Assembly (NCBI RefSeq): GCF_017745275.1
Contig: NZ_JAGHZS010000012.1
Span: forward strand, 62,001-126,000
Source: Chitinophaga sp.
GTDB taxonomy: Bacteria > Bacteroidota > Bacteroidia > Chitinophagales > Chitinophagaceae
Length of the DNA: 64,000 nucleotides
Direction: 5' to 3'
Shown: one piece after another, positions 46,535-55,053 of the stretch
Layout: each line of letters starts with the position of its first letter
Position numbering within the stretch: position 1 is the first letter of the stretch
The notes under the pieces: model-generated
Seen by the model: the letters and a program-made list of their open reading frames with translations, nothing else
The model's database searches: none
What the model was told of the DNA's origin: nothing
Program-made: the position numbers and the translations under genes

Positions 46535-47233
46535 TTATGTGATAGAGTGTGCATGTGAAGGGATTTTAAGGCTGTAATTTACCTCATAGGACCCTTTTGG
46601 TCCAACTTCAATTTTTGATTGAATAGGATTTTCCCGCAAATCAGCGATCAACAGCTTTTCTTTAGGATCTGCATAGGGCAGTTCATAAGGGTCGGTGATT
46701 ATCATTGCGGTAGCAAGGAAGTCATCTTTCGGATAGAAGAACGTACCATTGTTACCCAGTGATTCATCAATAACGAAGCCTACACGTTTGCCTACGCGGG
46801 TGGTGATAGGCGCACACAATACGTGATAGGTATCTATGGGCAACTGGGCGCCCAGTACCACGCCTACCCTGGCCAATACCTGGCTGCCAATTCCCATTCC
46901 TGCTACTTCTTTTGAATTCCACATGCCACAGATTTCAGCACTTCCTTTTTTTACGTAAGAGTAGATCTTTTCGTCGTATTTGCCAATCGCTGTTTCAATA
47001 GGGAGTGGTAATACGCCGTCTGCAATCTGAACACGAGCTCCCCCATATGTTTTGGTACGTGTGTCGTCCTCAACAATGATCACTATCGTGTTTTCGTGTT
47101 GCATCCAGTCTGCGCTGCCGGAGGTTACCTGGGCAATACCAAAATAAATTTCCAGCAACTTGAGGTGACCAGTATAAAATCTCATACAAGCCTCAGGATC
47201 ATCCGGAGCCCTAAATACCCTTACATTAATCAT
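46535..47233 (-). CDS. GNAT-like acyltransferase
   Basis: A 232-residue cytoplasmic protein I assign to the GNAT fold, in the broad group that includes LuxI and N-acyl amino acid synthases. Support: a strand GGARVQIAD at about 64, then AEICGMWNSKEVAGMGIGSQVL at about 100-120, which fits the beta-4/acyl-CoA pyrophosphate loop (G-x-G-I-G), and a VGKRVGFVID strand near 150. The acyl donor and acceptor are unknown. It lies between the ThiF-like gene (38 bp) and the 7TMR-DISM kinase gene (47 bp), so it probably works with the ThiF-like enzyme. The family call is by eye and moderately certain. Confidence 0.65.
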   Translation of the reverse strand: MINVRVFRAPDDPEACMRFYTGHLKLLEIYFGIAQVTSGSADWMQHENTIVIIVEDDTRTKTYGGARVQIADGVLPLPIETAIGKYDEKIYSYVKKGSAEICGMWNSKEVAGMGIGSQVLARVGVVLGAQLPIDTYHVLCAPITTRVGKRVGFVIDESLGNNGTFFYPKDDFLATAMIITDPYELPYADPKEKLLIADLRENPIQSKIEVGPKGSYEVNYSLKIPSHAHSIT

Positions 47234-47271
47234 GACATTTCGGAATAGCGCTTATACAAGGCGTAAGTATG

Positions 47272-48369
47272 TTAAACAATCAACTGCTCAAAATCTATAT
47301 AATACCTGCCTGAGCTTTTTAGCTGATCCAGGGCGATTCGTCGACATGTATCGGCCACCAGTGCGCCTCCCAATACCACGGAAGAAGCCAGTTGTGGCCA
47401 GGTTGTAATGGTTTTACCAATTTCACCTAAAGAATATTTAAATCTGGCGGAAGCATTTTTTAGGCCCAGCATCGGACCGAAGATGGGGAGCTTTTCCGCA
47501 TCTGAGAGGCCTTTCAGCGTGGCAATGTCTACTTCCGGAATTAACCCGTGCATCAATGGCCGATCCGGTTCCAGGTCAAAGCGTTCAATGTCAATCATCC
47601 CCCGGTCATTCATTTCCATGACCACGGGAATCCCTAATTCTTTTGCTTTTATTCTGCTTAATATTTTAATATCTACGCCGTCACATTCTTCCACAAAAAT
47701 ATCCAACTGGCCATCTGCTGTAAAGAAATCGTCCATATTGGCTGTTGTCATCCCGTCTTTATAAATCTTTACTTTAATAAAGGGGTCAAGCTCTGCTATT
47801 TCACGGGCGGCAATCACCACTTTGGGCGTTTGCAAGCTATGTACTCCGGCGCGGATCCGGTTCATGTTGGTCAGTTCCAGGGAGTCAAAGTCCGCCAGTC
47901 GCAGTTCTCCACAGATTCTTTCCATTGCCAGCGTTAATGCGATCGATTGCCCTACAGATAAACCAACAATACCGATCTTCTTTTTCGACAATATGGCAAT
48001 TTCCGCAGCCGTGATTTTGTGCTGATTCCGGCTGGTACGCAGCTCAATGAACTCAGCCTCATCCACCAGGTGAACCAGGCGATCTATCCAGGAATAATAT
48101 ACCCATACGCCAAAGTGGTCTATAGGGGTTCCTCCCAGGTAAGCCTGCACCAGCTCATCATATTCCCCTGGAGTCAGGCGCTTAGTAGGATTCCTGATTT
48201 TCATCAACTCCTTTAGCTGGGAATAAATATTATCATTAATACGAATGTGTGGACGGGATTTTAAAAGGGCTTCAAATGCCTGAAGATCTTGTGCATGCTT
48301 TAAATCGTAAAAAACAGGCTTGTAGTCGTTATGCTCATCCTGTTGTAGCCTGATGTACTCTTGTATCAT
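47272..48369 (-). CDS. E1-like ThiF-family adenylyltransferase
   Basis: A 365-residue protein. Residues 1-125 form an N-terminal domain (LKELMKIRNPTKRLTP) that resembles the Rv1355c/MoeY-type proteins. Residues 128-300 are the E1 nucleotide-binding fold: the loop GLSVGQS at 136-142 replaces GxGxxG, and D160, N168, N170 and R171 keep the DxDxxxxxNxxR adenylation motif, with K183 and D230. There is no CxxC zinc pair and no clear catalytic cysteine among the three cysteines present, so it may adenylate a carboxylate without forming a thioester. The substrate is unknown. It heads the operon with the GNAT and three signalling genes. Confidence 0.82.
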   Translation of the reverse strand: MIQEYIRLQQDEHNDYKPVFYDLKHAQDLQAFEALLKSRPHIRINDNIYSQLKELMKIRNPTKRLTPGEYDELVQAYLGGTPIDHFGVWVYYSWIDRLVHLVDEAEFIELRTSRNQHKITAAEIAILSKKKIGIVGLSVGQSIALTLAMERICGELRLADFDSLELTNMNRIRAGVHSLQTPKVVIAAREIAELDPFIKVKIYKDGMTTANMDDFFTADGQLDIFVEECDGVDIKILSRIKAKELGIPVVMEMNDRGMIDIERFDLEPDRPLMHGLIPEVDIATLKGLSDAEKLPIFGPMLGLKNASARFKYSLGEIGKTITTWPQLASSVVLGGALVADTCRRIALDQLKSSGRYYIDFEQLIV

Positions 48370-48667
48370 GTTTCCTGCTTTATCGCGGTAGTGCTTGGTC
48401 TAGCCGGCACTTGATTAGTTTATCCTTGTGAACAGCAAGCAACTCACATTGCTCAATAGTTTGCTTCGTAATCAATATGTTTATGTAGTCGGTTGTTACG
48501 TTGGCGCATTGGCGGGTTAATGAACAGGTGACTTGCTTACCTGCCAGGCCCGGGATAAATATGTCTGGCAATCATAAAGTTAACTACAAATAATCTTTGT
48601 AATCAAGATATGAATGTAAGGTAAAATAGTAATTTAATATGAAAACTACCCAAAAGTTTTCCTTTAA

Positions 48668-48699
48668 TTTGATATTAAATTCCTGTTTTTATACTTTTA
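48668..48699 (+). promoter_or_regulatory. Probable promoter of the superoxide dismutase gene
   Basis: TTTG at 48668-48671, a 20-bp spacer, then TACTTTTA at 48692-48699 (seven of eight to TAnnTTTG). It gives a leader of about 115 bases. The rest of the 450-bp divergent gap is AT-rich and must also hold the ThiF operon promoter, which I could not place. Confidence 0.5.
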
Positions 48700-48819
48700 T
48701 CTTAGTTTTAATATCACTTTCCATCTCTTCCCACCAATAAGATTTGGTTTAATATTTGAGGCCTCTTGCGCCTGACTTCGATCTTTATTACACTCTAATA
48801 TATATTAAAAATAGTAAAT

Positions 48820-49557
48820 ATGGATAAGAGAGAATTCCTCAAGCTTACCAGTTTTGCCGGCGCCGCCATTCTGAGCGGGCCATTGAGCAGCCTGGCCTCT
48901 TCCTCTTCTTCAGTATCCGGCCAGCCGGCTTTTGCCGATCCTAAAGCACCCTTTGTTCTTCCTGCTTTACCCTATGGATACGATGCACTGGAACCCAACA
49001 TCGACAAACTTACGATGGAAATCCACCACGACAAGCATCACGCGGCCTATGTGAAAAACCTGAATGAAGCCATTGCAGGTAGCGCATTTGCCAGCCTTAG
49101 CCTGGAGGAAATACTTAAAAAGGTAACGGATAAGGATAAACCAGCGATTCGCAACAATGGCGGCGGACACTATAATCACTCTCTCTTCTGGACACTGTTG
49201 TCGCCCACAAAGCAAACACCTTCAGAAAAACTGAAAACGGCCATCTCCCAATCCTTTGGAAGCTGGGAAGCTTTTCAGACCCAATTCAACGATGCCGCCA
49301 AAACCGTTTTTGGTTCCGGCTGGGCATGGCTGATTGTGACTCCCGGTAAAAAACTGGCAATCATTAAAACGCCCAACCAGGACAACCCGCTGATGCACAA
49401 CATCGTGAAAGATACGGGCACGCCTATCCTGGCCCTGGACGTATGGGAACACGCCTATTACCTCAAACATCAGAACAAGCGCCCGGAATACATCGAGGCA
49501 TTTTGGAACGCTGTTAACTGGGATGAGGTGGAAAAGCGCTATAACGCCGCTTCGTAA
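48820..49557 (+). CDS. sodA: Exported Fe/Mn superoxide dismutase
   Basis: Converts superoxide to hydrogen peroxide and oxygen. The 245-residue protein has an N-terminal export signal (DKREFLKLTSFAGAAILSG) like a Tat signal with KR in place of RR; a cleavage or acylation site is not certain. The catalytic domain (about 45-240) has metal ligands H69 (EIHHDKHH), H120 (GGGHYNHSLFW), D207 and H211 (LDVWEHAYY). The GGGHxNH form is more usual in manganese enzymes. Export implies defence of the periplasm. The gene ends next to the 54-bp perfect hairpin E. Confidence 0.93.
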   Translation: MDKREFLKLTSFAGAAILSGPLSSLASSSSSVSGQPAFADPKAPFVLPALPYGYDALEPNIDKLTMEIHHDKHHAAYVKNLNEAIAGSAFASLSLEEILKKVTDKDKPAIRNNGGGHYNHSLFWTLLSPTKQTPSEKLKTAISQSFGSWEAFQTQFNDAAKTVFGSGWAWLIVTPGKKLAIIKTPNQDNPLMHNIVKDTGTPILALDVWEHAYYLKHQNKRPEYIEAFWNAVNWDEVEKRYNAAS

Positions 49558-49558
49558 G

Positions 49559-49677
49559 AGCAGAAAGCATAAAGCAGAAAGCAAAAAGCTATTGAGGCGA
49601 TTGATTAAAGCGGATAATATATTCGCTTTAATCAATCGCCTCAATAGCTTTTTGCTTTCTGCTTTATGCTTTCTGCT
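49559..49677. repeat. Heptad-phased hairpin element E
   Basis: Arms 49559-49612 and 49624-49677 are perfectly complementary over 54 bp, with an 11-base loop. The left arm reads AGCAGAA, AGCATAA, AGCAGAA, AGCAAAA, AGC, then a core TATTGAGGCGATTGATTAAAGCG. It starts one base after the sodA TAA stop and ends 15 bp before the convergent glycosyltransferase stop. It may terminate both transcripts. Confidence 0.9.
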
Positions 49678-49692
49678 TTTCGCCTTCAGGTC

Positions 49693-51315
49693 TTACTTCC
49701 GTTTCAGGAATACAAACCCATTTTTTTCCCCGATTACCTCCAGGTTAGGATGCTGCCGGTATGGCTCGCTATCCGTAATGCGGCAAATGAAATACGCCGG
49801 TTTGTCTATCTGCCCGTTCAGCAGCCAGTCCAGGTTATAATAATTCTTATTGGTATGTGGTTGTTCCCGGGTATAGTAATGTTGCGCATAACTGTGATAG
49901 CCCAACGCTTTTACATATACATCTTTACCCTGCAGGGAGATGAAATAGTCAATAGCCGCCCGTTGGGAATAAGCTTCTATCTTGGGAACAAAATGTACAA
50001 CGGTTACCTGTATCACCACAATAGTGCTGAGAAACAGGCAGAGCAGGCCTTTAACAACCTGTTTACGAACCAGCAGTACACCGCTGATGACCACTAAAAT
50101 CATATAGCCCACCCCGTAAACGGATTCCGTTACCGACCAGGGTACAATCGCCTGCAGATTGGCCAGCGCAAATTTGTCACCGATGTAGGGAATGAGCATA
50201 TCTTTATACACACCTACCAGCGGAAGCAGGGCGATGGCCAGCCCTAATACCAGGCCAATGAAAAATATCAGGGCAATGTTCCAGCCTTTTAATAGTTGTT
50301 TGCCTTCGGCAATTTTATATACCTGCCATGCCGCCAGGAAAGACAGCGGGAAGTAACAAAGCGAAGAGTAGTGTACGATCTTGGTTTTAACGATAGAAAA
50401 GAGAATCAGCACTACCCAGAATAATACCCACATCCATATCTTGAAATCCTTCATTTCTGTAGCAGCAGGTGTAGAATAGATTGTTTTCTTTCTGCGCTGT
50501 AAATAGGAGAAGAGGAAAGTGCTGGCAGGGAAACAGCCTATCAGCAATACAATCCAGTGGTAGAGGAACGGTCCGCCATGACCGGCGTCCTCTGTTGTCA
50601 GCAACCGGATCTGGTAAGCCACAAACTCGTTGACAAACCACCAGCCATGTGCCACAATTTCATAGCCAAACCACAGGAGCGTGGTGAGACTGGCAAATAA
50701 GGCAATCAGCCCCAGGTGAGCAAAGCCGATACCGATTTTGGCCTTGTTCCAGAGCCAGTATACCAGTAACGTCAGCAACGCTACAAGAATGGCCACCGGC
50801 CCCTTTGTCAGTACGGCCAGCCCCAGGAATAAACCACTGAGTATAGCCATCCTGTAAGGCCTGCTATTATAAGTAATGCGATAAGCAAAGTAAATGGAAA
50901 GGAATATAAAGAAGTTAAAAGTAGGGTCAATAATACCCGACTTGAAGTAAAAGTGTGGTAACCAGGAACCGGCATATACCAATGCCCACCAGAAACCCAG
51001 TTTCTCGTCTACCAGTCTTTTACCAATAGCAAACAGACTCACAATAGTAGCAACACCAATAATCGCATTCGGAAAACGTGCCGCGAAATCATTTACGCCA
51101 AAAATCATCATACTTCCCACCTGCATCCAGATGAATAATGGTGGCTTTTCCCAGAAAGGACGGAAGTCGATTTGTACCTGGCTATAGTTGTGACTTACTA
51201 TCATTTCCCTGGCTGCTTCCGCAAAATTAATTTCGTCCCAGTCAAACAAGTGTACAGCGCCCAGAAATGGTATGAATAGCAAAGCCGCTACCAGGGCAAT
51301 CAATAGATATTTCAT
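49693..51315 (-). CDS. GT39-family (ArnT-like) membrane glycosyltransferase
   Basis: A 540-residue polytopic membrane protein with about twelve hydrophobic segments. The N-terminal motif LFDWDEINFAEAAREM carries the acidic pair typical of the ArnT/PMT (GT39/GT-C) family, followed by FWEKPPLFIWMQ. Such enzymes move a sugar from a polyprenyl-phosphate donor to lipid A or another acceptor on the periplasmic side. The acceptor here is unknown. It follows a PAP2 phosphatase gene, which could recycle the polyprenyl diphosphate. Confidence 0.9.
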   Translation of the reverse strand: MKYLLIALVAALLFIPFLGAVHLFDWDEINFAEAAREMIVSHNYSQVQIDFRPFWEKPPLFIWMQVGSMMIFGVNDFAARFPNAIIGVATIVSLFAIGKRLVDEKLGFWWALVYAGSWLPHFYFKSGIIDPTFNFFIFLSIYFAYRITYNSRPYRMAILSGLFLGLAVLTKGPVAILVALLTLLVYWLWNKAKIGIGFAHLGLIALFASLTTLLWFGYEIVAHGWWFVNEFVAYQIRLLTTEDAGHGGPFLYHWIVLLIGCFPASTFLFSYLQRRKKTIYSTPAATEMKDFKIWMWVLFWVVLILFSIVKTKIVHYSSLCYFPLSFLAAWQVYKIAEGKQLLKGWNIALIFFIGLVLGLAIALLPLVGVYKDMLIPYIGDKFALANLQAIVPWSVTESVYGVGYMILVVISGVLLVRKQVVKGLLCLFLSTIVVIQVTVVHFVPKIEAYSQRAAIDYFISLQGKDVYVKALGYHSYAQHYYTREQPHTNKNYYNLDWLLNGQIDKPAYFICRITDSEPYRQHPNLEVIGEKNGFVFLKRK

Positions 51316-51359
51316 TAACAGTTTTTATCGTTGGCATACCAGGAATTGCTACAAATACA

Positions 51360-51419
51360 ACGGATTTGCAAATAGATGCAGCGAATCAGTTATCCGCCTA
51401 CATCTATCCGCAAATCCGT
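51360..51419. repeat. Imperfect inverted repeat
   Basis: Arms 51360-51378 and 51401-51419 pair over 19 bp with two adjacent mismatches and a 22-base loop. It lies between the PAP2 phosphatase and glycosyltransferase genes. The left arm and loop share ATGCAGCG with elements B and D, but there is no heptad phasing, so membership of that family is uncertain. Confidence 0.5.
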
Positions 51420-51446
51420 CATCAGTAACGCGTACCTGTAATTTAT

Positions 51447-52121
51447 TTAGGTGGTTGTATTAGCCTGTAGTACCGCTTCAGCACATACTTCAGGCGACGA
51501 TGATGTATCCCTGAATTTAAAAAATCCATATACGGTAATCGTACTAAGTGTGCCTACAATGCTTCCCACGTATACATCGGCGAAGAAATGCTGCGCCAGA
51601 TAAATACGGGAATAGGCCGCACATAAGGCCATTCCTATTAACAGTAATCCCAGCTTTTTATTGCGTGAAATTACCGCCAGGAAGCTGAACATCCCGAATG
51701 CAGCGGCAGAGTGTCCGGAAGGGAAACTGCAACTGCTATGCACTGTAACCCATTTTACTGTATGTACAAGGGTTGCCGTTTCATCGCCAAAATAGCTAAT
51801 GGGCCTTGGTGCATTAAAATAATGTTTGGCTACCTGCACAACGAGGGTCACCAGCAGTAATACTGCCAGTCCAATAAAAAATAGTCTGAATCTCTGCGTT
51901 ACCAGCATCAGAAACAAAACTATTCCAAACATAATACCGTCGCCGAGGTAAGTCAGCCCCGTGACAACTACATCCGCCCAGTTGGAATGTTCCCCGTTAA
52001 TACTCAGGAATAATTCTCTTTGGCTGTACGTTGCCAGCAACACTCCGCCTACTATGACCCATAGTAGGAAAGGCAGAAAGAAGTAAGCATTCTTTCTGAA
52101 CAGTGTAAACAGCGTTTTCAA
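51447..52121 (-). CDS. PAP2-family phosphatase
   Basis: A 224-residue membrane phosphatase with about six hydrophobic segments. All three PAP2 motifs are present: KHYFNAPRP, CSFPSGHS and SRIYLAQHFFADV. It probably removes phosphate from an isoprenyl diphosphate or a lipid phosphate on the periplasmic face. It lies between the LptF/G-like permease (11-bp gap) and the GT39 gene, which fits envelope lipid or glycan work. Confidence 0.92.
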   Translation of the reverse strand: MKTLFTLFRKNAYFFLPFLLWVIVGGVLLATYSQRELFLSINGEHSNWADVVVTGLTYLGDGIMFGIVLFLMLVTQRFRLFFIGLAVLLLVTLVVQVAKHYFNAPRPISYFGDETATLVHTVKWVTVHSSCSFPSGHSAAAFGMFSFLAVISRNKKLGLLLIGMALCAAYSRIYLAQHFFADVYVGSIVGTLSTITVYGFFKFRDTSSSPEVCAEAVLQANTTT

Positions 52122-52132
52122 TTCTGTAGGTT

Positions 52133-53563
52133 TTAAATTGTAGGTTGTTTTTTAAATCTTCGTAAGAACTTCTTTACTTGTTGAATAACGCGAAAATAAT
52201 ACTCTTTATTAAATAGCTGCGAATCATTCATGGCTTTAACAATTAGAAAACCTGCAATAGGCAGCAGCACTATGTTAGATAACCACATGCCCGACCATGT
52301 AAACATCACTCCACTTTTCGCCATTTTCTCGCCGATCATGAAAAATACGTTAAATATCACAAAGAAAATTACAGCAAACACCAATGGGGTACCCAAACCA
52401 CCTTTCCGGATAATAGAACCCAGTGGGGCACCTATCAGGAACATTACCACACAGGCTGCAGCCAGGGTGAATTTGCGCTGCCATTCCACTTTGTGCTGTA
52501 TAATAAGATTGTGCTTGTCTTCATACTCCAGGGTGGGCTGGTCCAGGGCGCTCACCGTTTCCCGCAGATTTTGTTCTGATCTTTCCAGTACAGAGCGGCG
52601 GCTTTTATCGGGCACAATTTCTTCAAAACGTTTCACCTTCAGCGGAGGAGCAGTGGCAGCCCAGGCACTGTCTTTCCATTTGAAAAACGGGTATCGCACC
52701 GTCACATATGCATTAACAGTTTTGCTGAATTGTTTTTCGGCTTTCTGCATAGAGTCGATGGCCATATCCAGTTGCCGCACATTCAGCATTTGCTGGTTAG
52801 ACGCAAACAGGTCCATATTTAACCGGTTAAAGGCAAAAGAGCTGAGGTCAAATGCTTTACTGTATTTTTTAAATCCTTGCCTGATCATATCGCCGGGAAC
52901 AGTATAGCCGCGGTTACCTCTTTCCTCATATCGCCAGCCATTTTCCAGTACAAAGTACAGGAAACGCTTGTTGGCGGTGAGTACCATCTGCCCTTTTTCC
53001 GCCAGGATCATGGCATTCCCGTTTTTATGATCAATGATCATAACCTGGTGGATGGTTTGATTGTCTTTATCTTTTTGAGCTACTTTGATGGTGTAATCAG
53101 GAATATCTTTATAAAAAACGCCGGCTTTAATGTTAAATGCGGGTTTGGAATTGGTGATATCGTATAATAGCGATTTAGCCTGCAGGTTGGCTACAGGAAT
53201 CACATAGTTGGCAAACAGGAAGGCCAGGAAAGCGATAATGGTACAAACAAACAATAAGGGGCGAATAAAACGTAACAGGGAAATACCAGACGATTTCAAT
53301 GCCACCAGTTCGAAGCTTTCACCGAGGTTACCAAAGGTCATGATAGACGACAATAATACCGCCAGGGGAAGGGCAAGGGTTACCAGAGTGGCACTGGTAT
53401 ATGAAATCAGCTGAATAATGACACCGGTATCCAGGCCTTTACCCACCAGGTCATCCACATACTTCCAGAGGAACTGCATTACCAGCACGAATAAGGTGAC
53501 AAAAAAGGTGGCAACAAAAGGACCCAGGAATGTTTTGATGATGAGTTTGTCGAGTTTTTTCAC
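52133..53563 (-). CDS. LptF/LptG-family permease
   Basis: A 476-residue permease of the YjgP/YjgQ family, the inner-membrane part of the LptB2FG machine that extracts lipopolysaccharide. Three membrane segments are near the N-terminus (about 15-120), a periplasmic jellyroll spans about 125-365, and three more segments lie at 370-445. The KLDKLIIKTFLGPF start and FLIGAPLGSIIRKGG motif are typical. Bacteroidota often carry LptF and LptG as such paralogues; which one this is cannot be decided here. Confidence 0.92.
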   Translation of the reverse strand: MKKLDKLIIKTFLGPFVATFFVTLFVLVMQFLWKYVDDLVGKGLDTGVIIQLISYTSATLVTLALPLAVLLSSIMTFGNLGESFELVALKSSGISLLRFIRPLLFVCTIIAFLAFLFANYVIPVANLQAKSLLYDITNSKPAFNIKAGVFYKDIPDYTIKVAQKDKDNQTIHQVMIIDHKNGNAMILAEKGQMVLTANKRFLYFVLENGWRYEERGNRGYTVPGDMIRQGFKKYSKAFDLSSFAFNRLNMDLFASNQQMLNVRQLDMAIDSMQKAEKQFSKTVNAYVTVRYPFFKWKDSAWAATAPPLKVKRFEEIVPDKSRRSVLERSEQNLRETVSALDQPTLEYEDKHNLIIQHKVEWQRKFTLAAACVVMFLIGAPLGSIIRKGGLGTPLVFAVIFFVIFNVFFMIGEKMAKSGVMFTWSGMWLSNIVLLPIAGFLIVKAMNDSQLFNKEYYFRVIQQVKKFLRRFKKQPTI

Positions 53564-53695
53564 TGATAATGCGGTATTAAAAAATTGGAATCCCGATCTT
53601 CGTATTTTACTATTTCAGGATGCTACTAAATGGTAAAGTTAGCACGATTTCACAAAGGAGTGTTAAGCCCTACCTGAAAATACCGTTAAAATTAT

Positions 53696-54313
53696 ATGGA
53701 AAATTTTGATTTAACGCCGGAAGAAGCCACCCTTGTGGGGAGTGCGCACTTTATCCAGTTGAAAAACAGCGCAATAGATAAAGTAATGGGACTGATGGGG
53801 AACCTGGAGCGGGCGCTGGCGGCTTACGACCGGGATACTGATTTCCCTTTTCAGCCGGAATGGTTGTTACAGGGAGGTAAGATTTCGAAGGGGGAGCAGT
53901 ACAAAGGTTTACCATGGGTAATGCTGGATTATCCCCGATTTTTCCATAAAACAGGCATTTTTGCATTTCGTACCATGTTCTGGTGGGGACATTATTTCAG
54001 CGCTACCCTGCACTTGGCGGGTAATGTAAAGGCGCATTTCAGCACTGCCTTAAGGGAGGCTTATTTGAAGCTGGCGGAGGCCGGATTTCAGGTTTATGTA
54101 CAGGAAAATCCCTGGGAGCATGATTTCGAAAATGGGAATTACTGTTTCATAGACACGCTTAGTTTAGATGAGTGGAAAACGCTGGTTAGCCGTCATGATT
54201 TTATTAAGTTGGCTAAGCCCTTCGTGCTCGATCATTGGGGCGAAATAATTACTGACGTAGTGAAGGCATATGCAACGCTACTCAATGTACTTGACAATCA
54301 ACGCGGTATTTAG
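53696..54313 (+). CDS. Conserved hypothetical protein
   Basis: A 205-residue soluble protein that I do not recognise as a named family. It is rich in aromatic residues (FFHKTGIFAFRTMFWWGHYFSATLHLAGN) and ends in a helical segment. Composition and the intact frame support a real gene. Its stop codon TAG (54311-54313) shares bases with the TAA stop (54310-54312, minus) of the convergent START-like gene. Confidence 0.8.
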   Translation: MENFDLTPEEATLVGSAHFIQLKNSAIDKVMGLMGNLERALAAYDRDTDFPFQPEWLLQGGKISKGEQYKGLPWVMLDYPRFFHKTGIFAFRTMFWWGHYFSATLHLAGNVKAHFSTALREAYLKLAEAGFQVYVQENPWEHDFENGNYCFIDTLSLDEWKTLVSRHDFIKLAKPFVLDHWGEIITDVVKAYATLLNVLDNQRGI

Positions 54314-54690
54314 CTGCCGATGCGGTGGAAGAGATCTTTCACCTGGTATCCCCATAGCTGACTTTGGTCCTTTATTTCTTTCTTCTCAGCGAAATCTTTT
54401 ACTACCAGGATAGTTTCATTCGTTACTTCAGAAATTTGTATACGGAACTCAAAATATTCGTCTTTGGGAGCATGCGTCCAGTGCAGCCGGATGTACTCAT
54501 CTTCCTCTTGTTCCAGGACTTCTGCTTCTTCTGCAGTACCATTCCAGGAGAAGGAAAAAACATTATCTCTGAAATCAACTCTATCTGCAAACCACTCCTG
54601 TAAACCAGCGGGTGTAGATAAGAATTCATACAGGATACCGGGTGAGCACCTTACCGGAAATTCTAACTCATAAAGCACTTTCTTAGACAT
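54310..54690 (-). CDS. START-like (AHSA1-type) domain protein
   Basis: A 126-residue protein with the helix-grip fold of the SRPBCC/AHSA1 group. The start (YELEFPVRCSPGILYEFLSTPAGLQEWFAD) and the strand VFSFSWNG fit that fold. Such proteins bind small hydrophobic ligands or Hsp90-like partners; the ligand is unknown. It overlaps the convergent hypothetical gene by 4 bp at the stops. Confidence 0.88.
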   Translation of the reverse strand: MSKKVLYELEFPVRCSPGILYEFLSTPAGLQEWFADRVDFRDNVFSFSWNGTAEEAEVLEQEEDEYIRLHWTHAPKDEYFEFRIQISEVTNETILVVKDFAEKKEIKDQSQLWGYQVKDLFHRIGS

Positions 54691-54963
54691 CTCTCAAATA
54701 ATTAGTAAATCAATATCATCCAGTTGCAATTATAGAAAATATTTTACTCTGTCAAAATAATTTACGGTTTTTTTTTAAAGAATGCATAAAAAGTTTATAC
54801 GCCTTAATAAAACTATATATATTATCGTTTTAATAAATATTAAAATTTAACATATGGGACCGCCTGCTGTTTCGCCTTTATAGTGGCGAATTTCCACGAG
54901 AATTGCAAGCCCTTAATGATCAATCGATTTTATTTGTAAATGATCTAAAAACAATAGATTTTT

Positions 54964-54994
54964 TTTGGTTGCTTTCTAAAAAAAGTTATTTTTG
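54964..54994 (+). promoter_or_regulatory. rpoD promoter
   Basis: TTTG at 54964-54967, a 19-bp spacer, then TATTTTTG at 54987-54994 match the Bacteroidota consensus TTTG-N19-TAnnTTTG exactly. The start codon is about 60 bp further on. The rest of the 350-bp gap upstream is AT-rich with no gene. Confidence 0.75.
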
Positions 54995-55053
54995 TCAGGC
55001 ATTCATCAAATCTTAACTTTTTCTTAACCTGTAACTGTTCCGACTCTATGTCA

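Noticed and set aside
42814..48369. ThiF operon as a CBASS or ubiquitin-like defence island
   Set aside because: No cyclase, effector, E2-like or JAB gene is present; the neighbours are kinases.
48380..48571. Small frame of 63 codons just upstream of the ThiF-like gene, a possible peptide substrate
   Set aside because: It needs a TTG start, has no RiPP-like core or leader pattern, and its composition does not look coding. I kept it out of the gene list.
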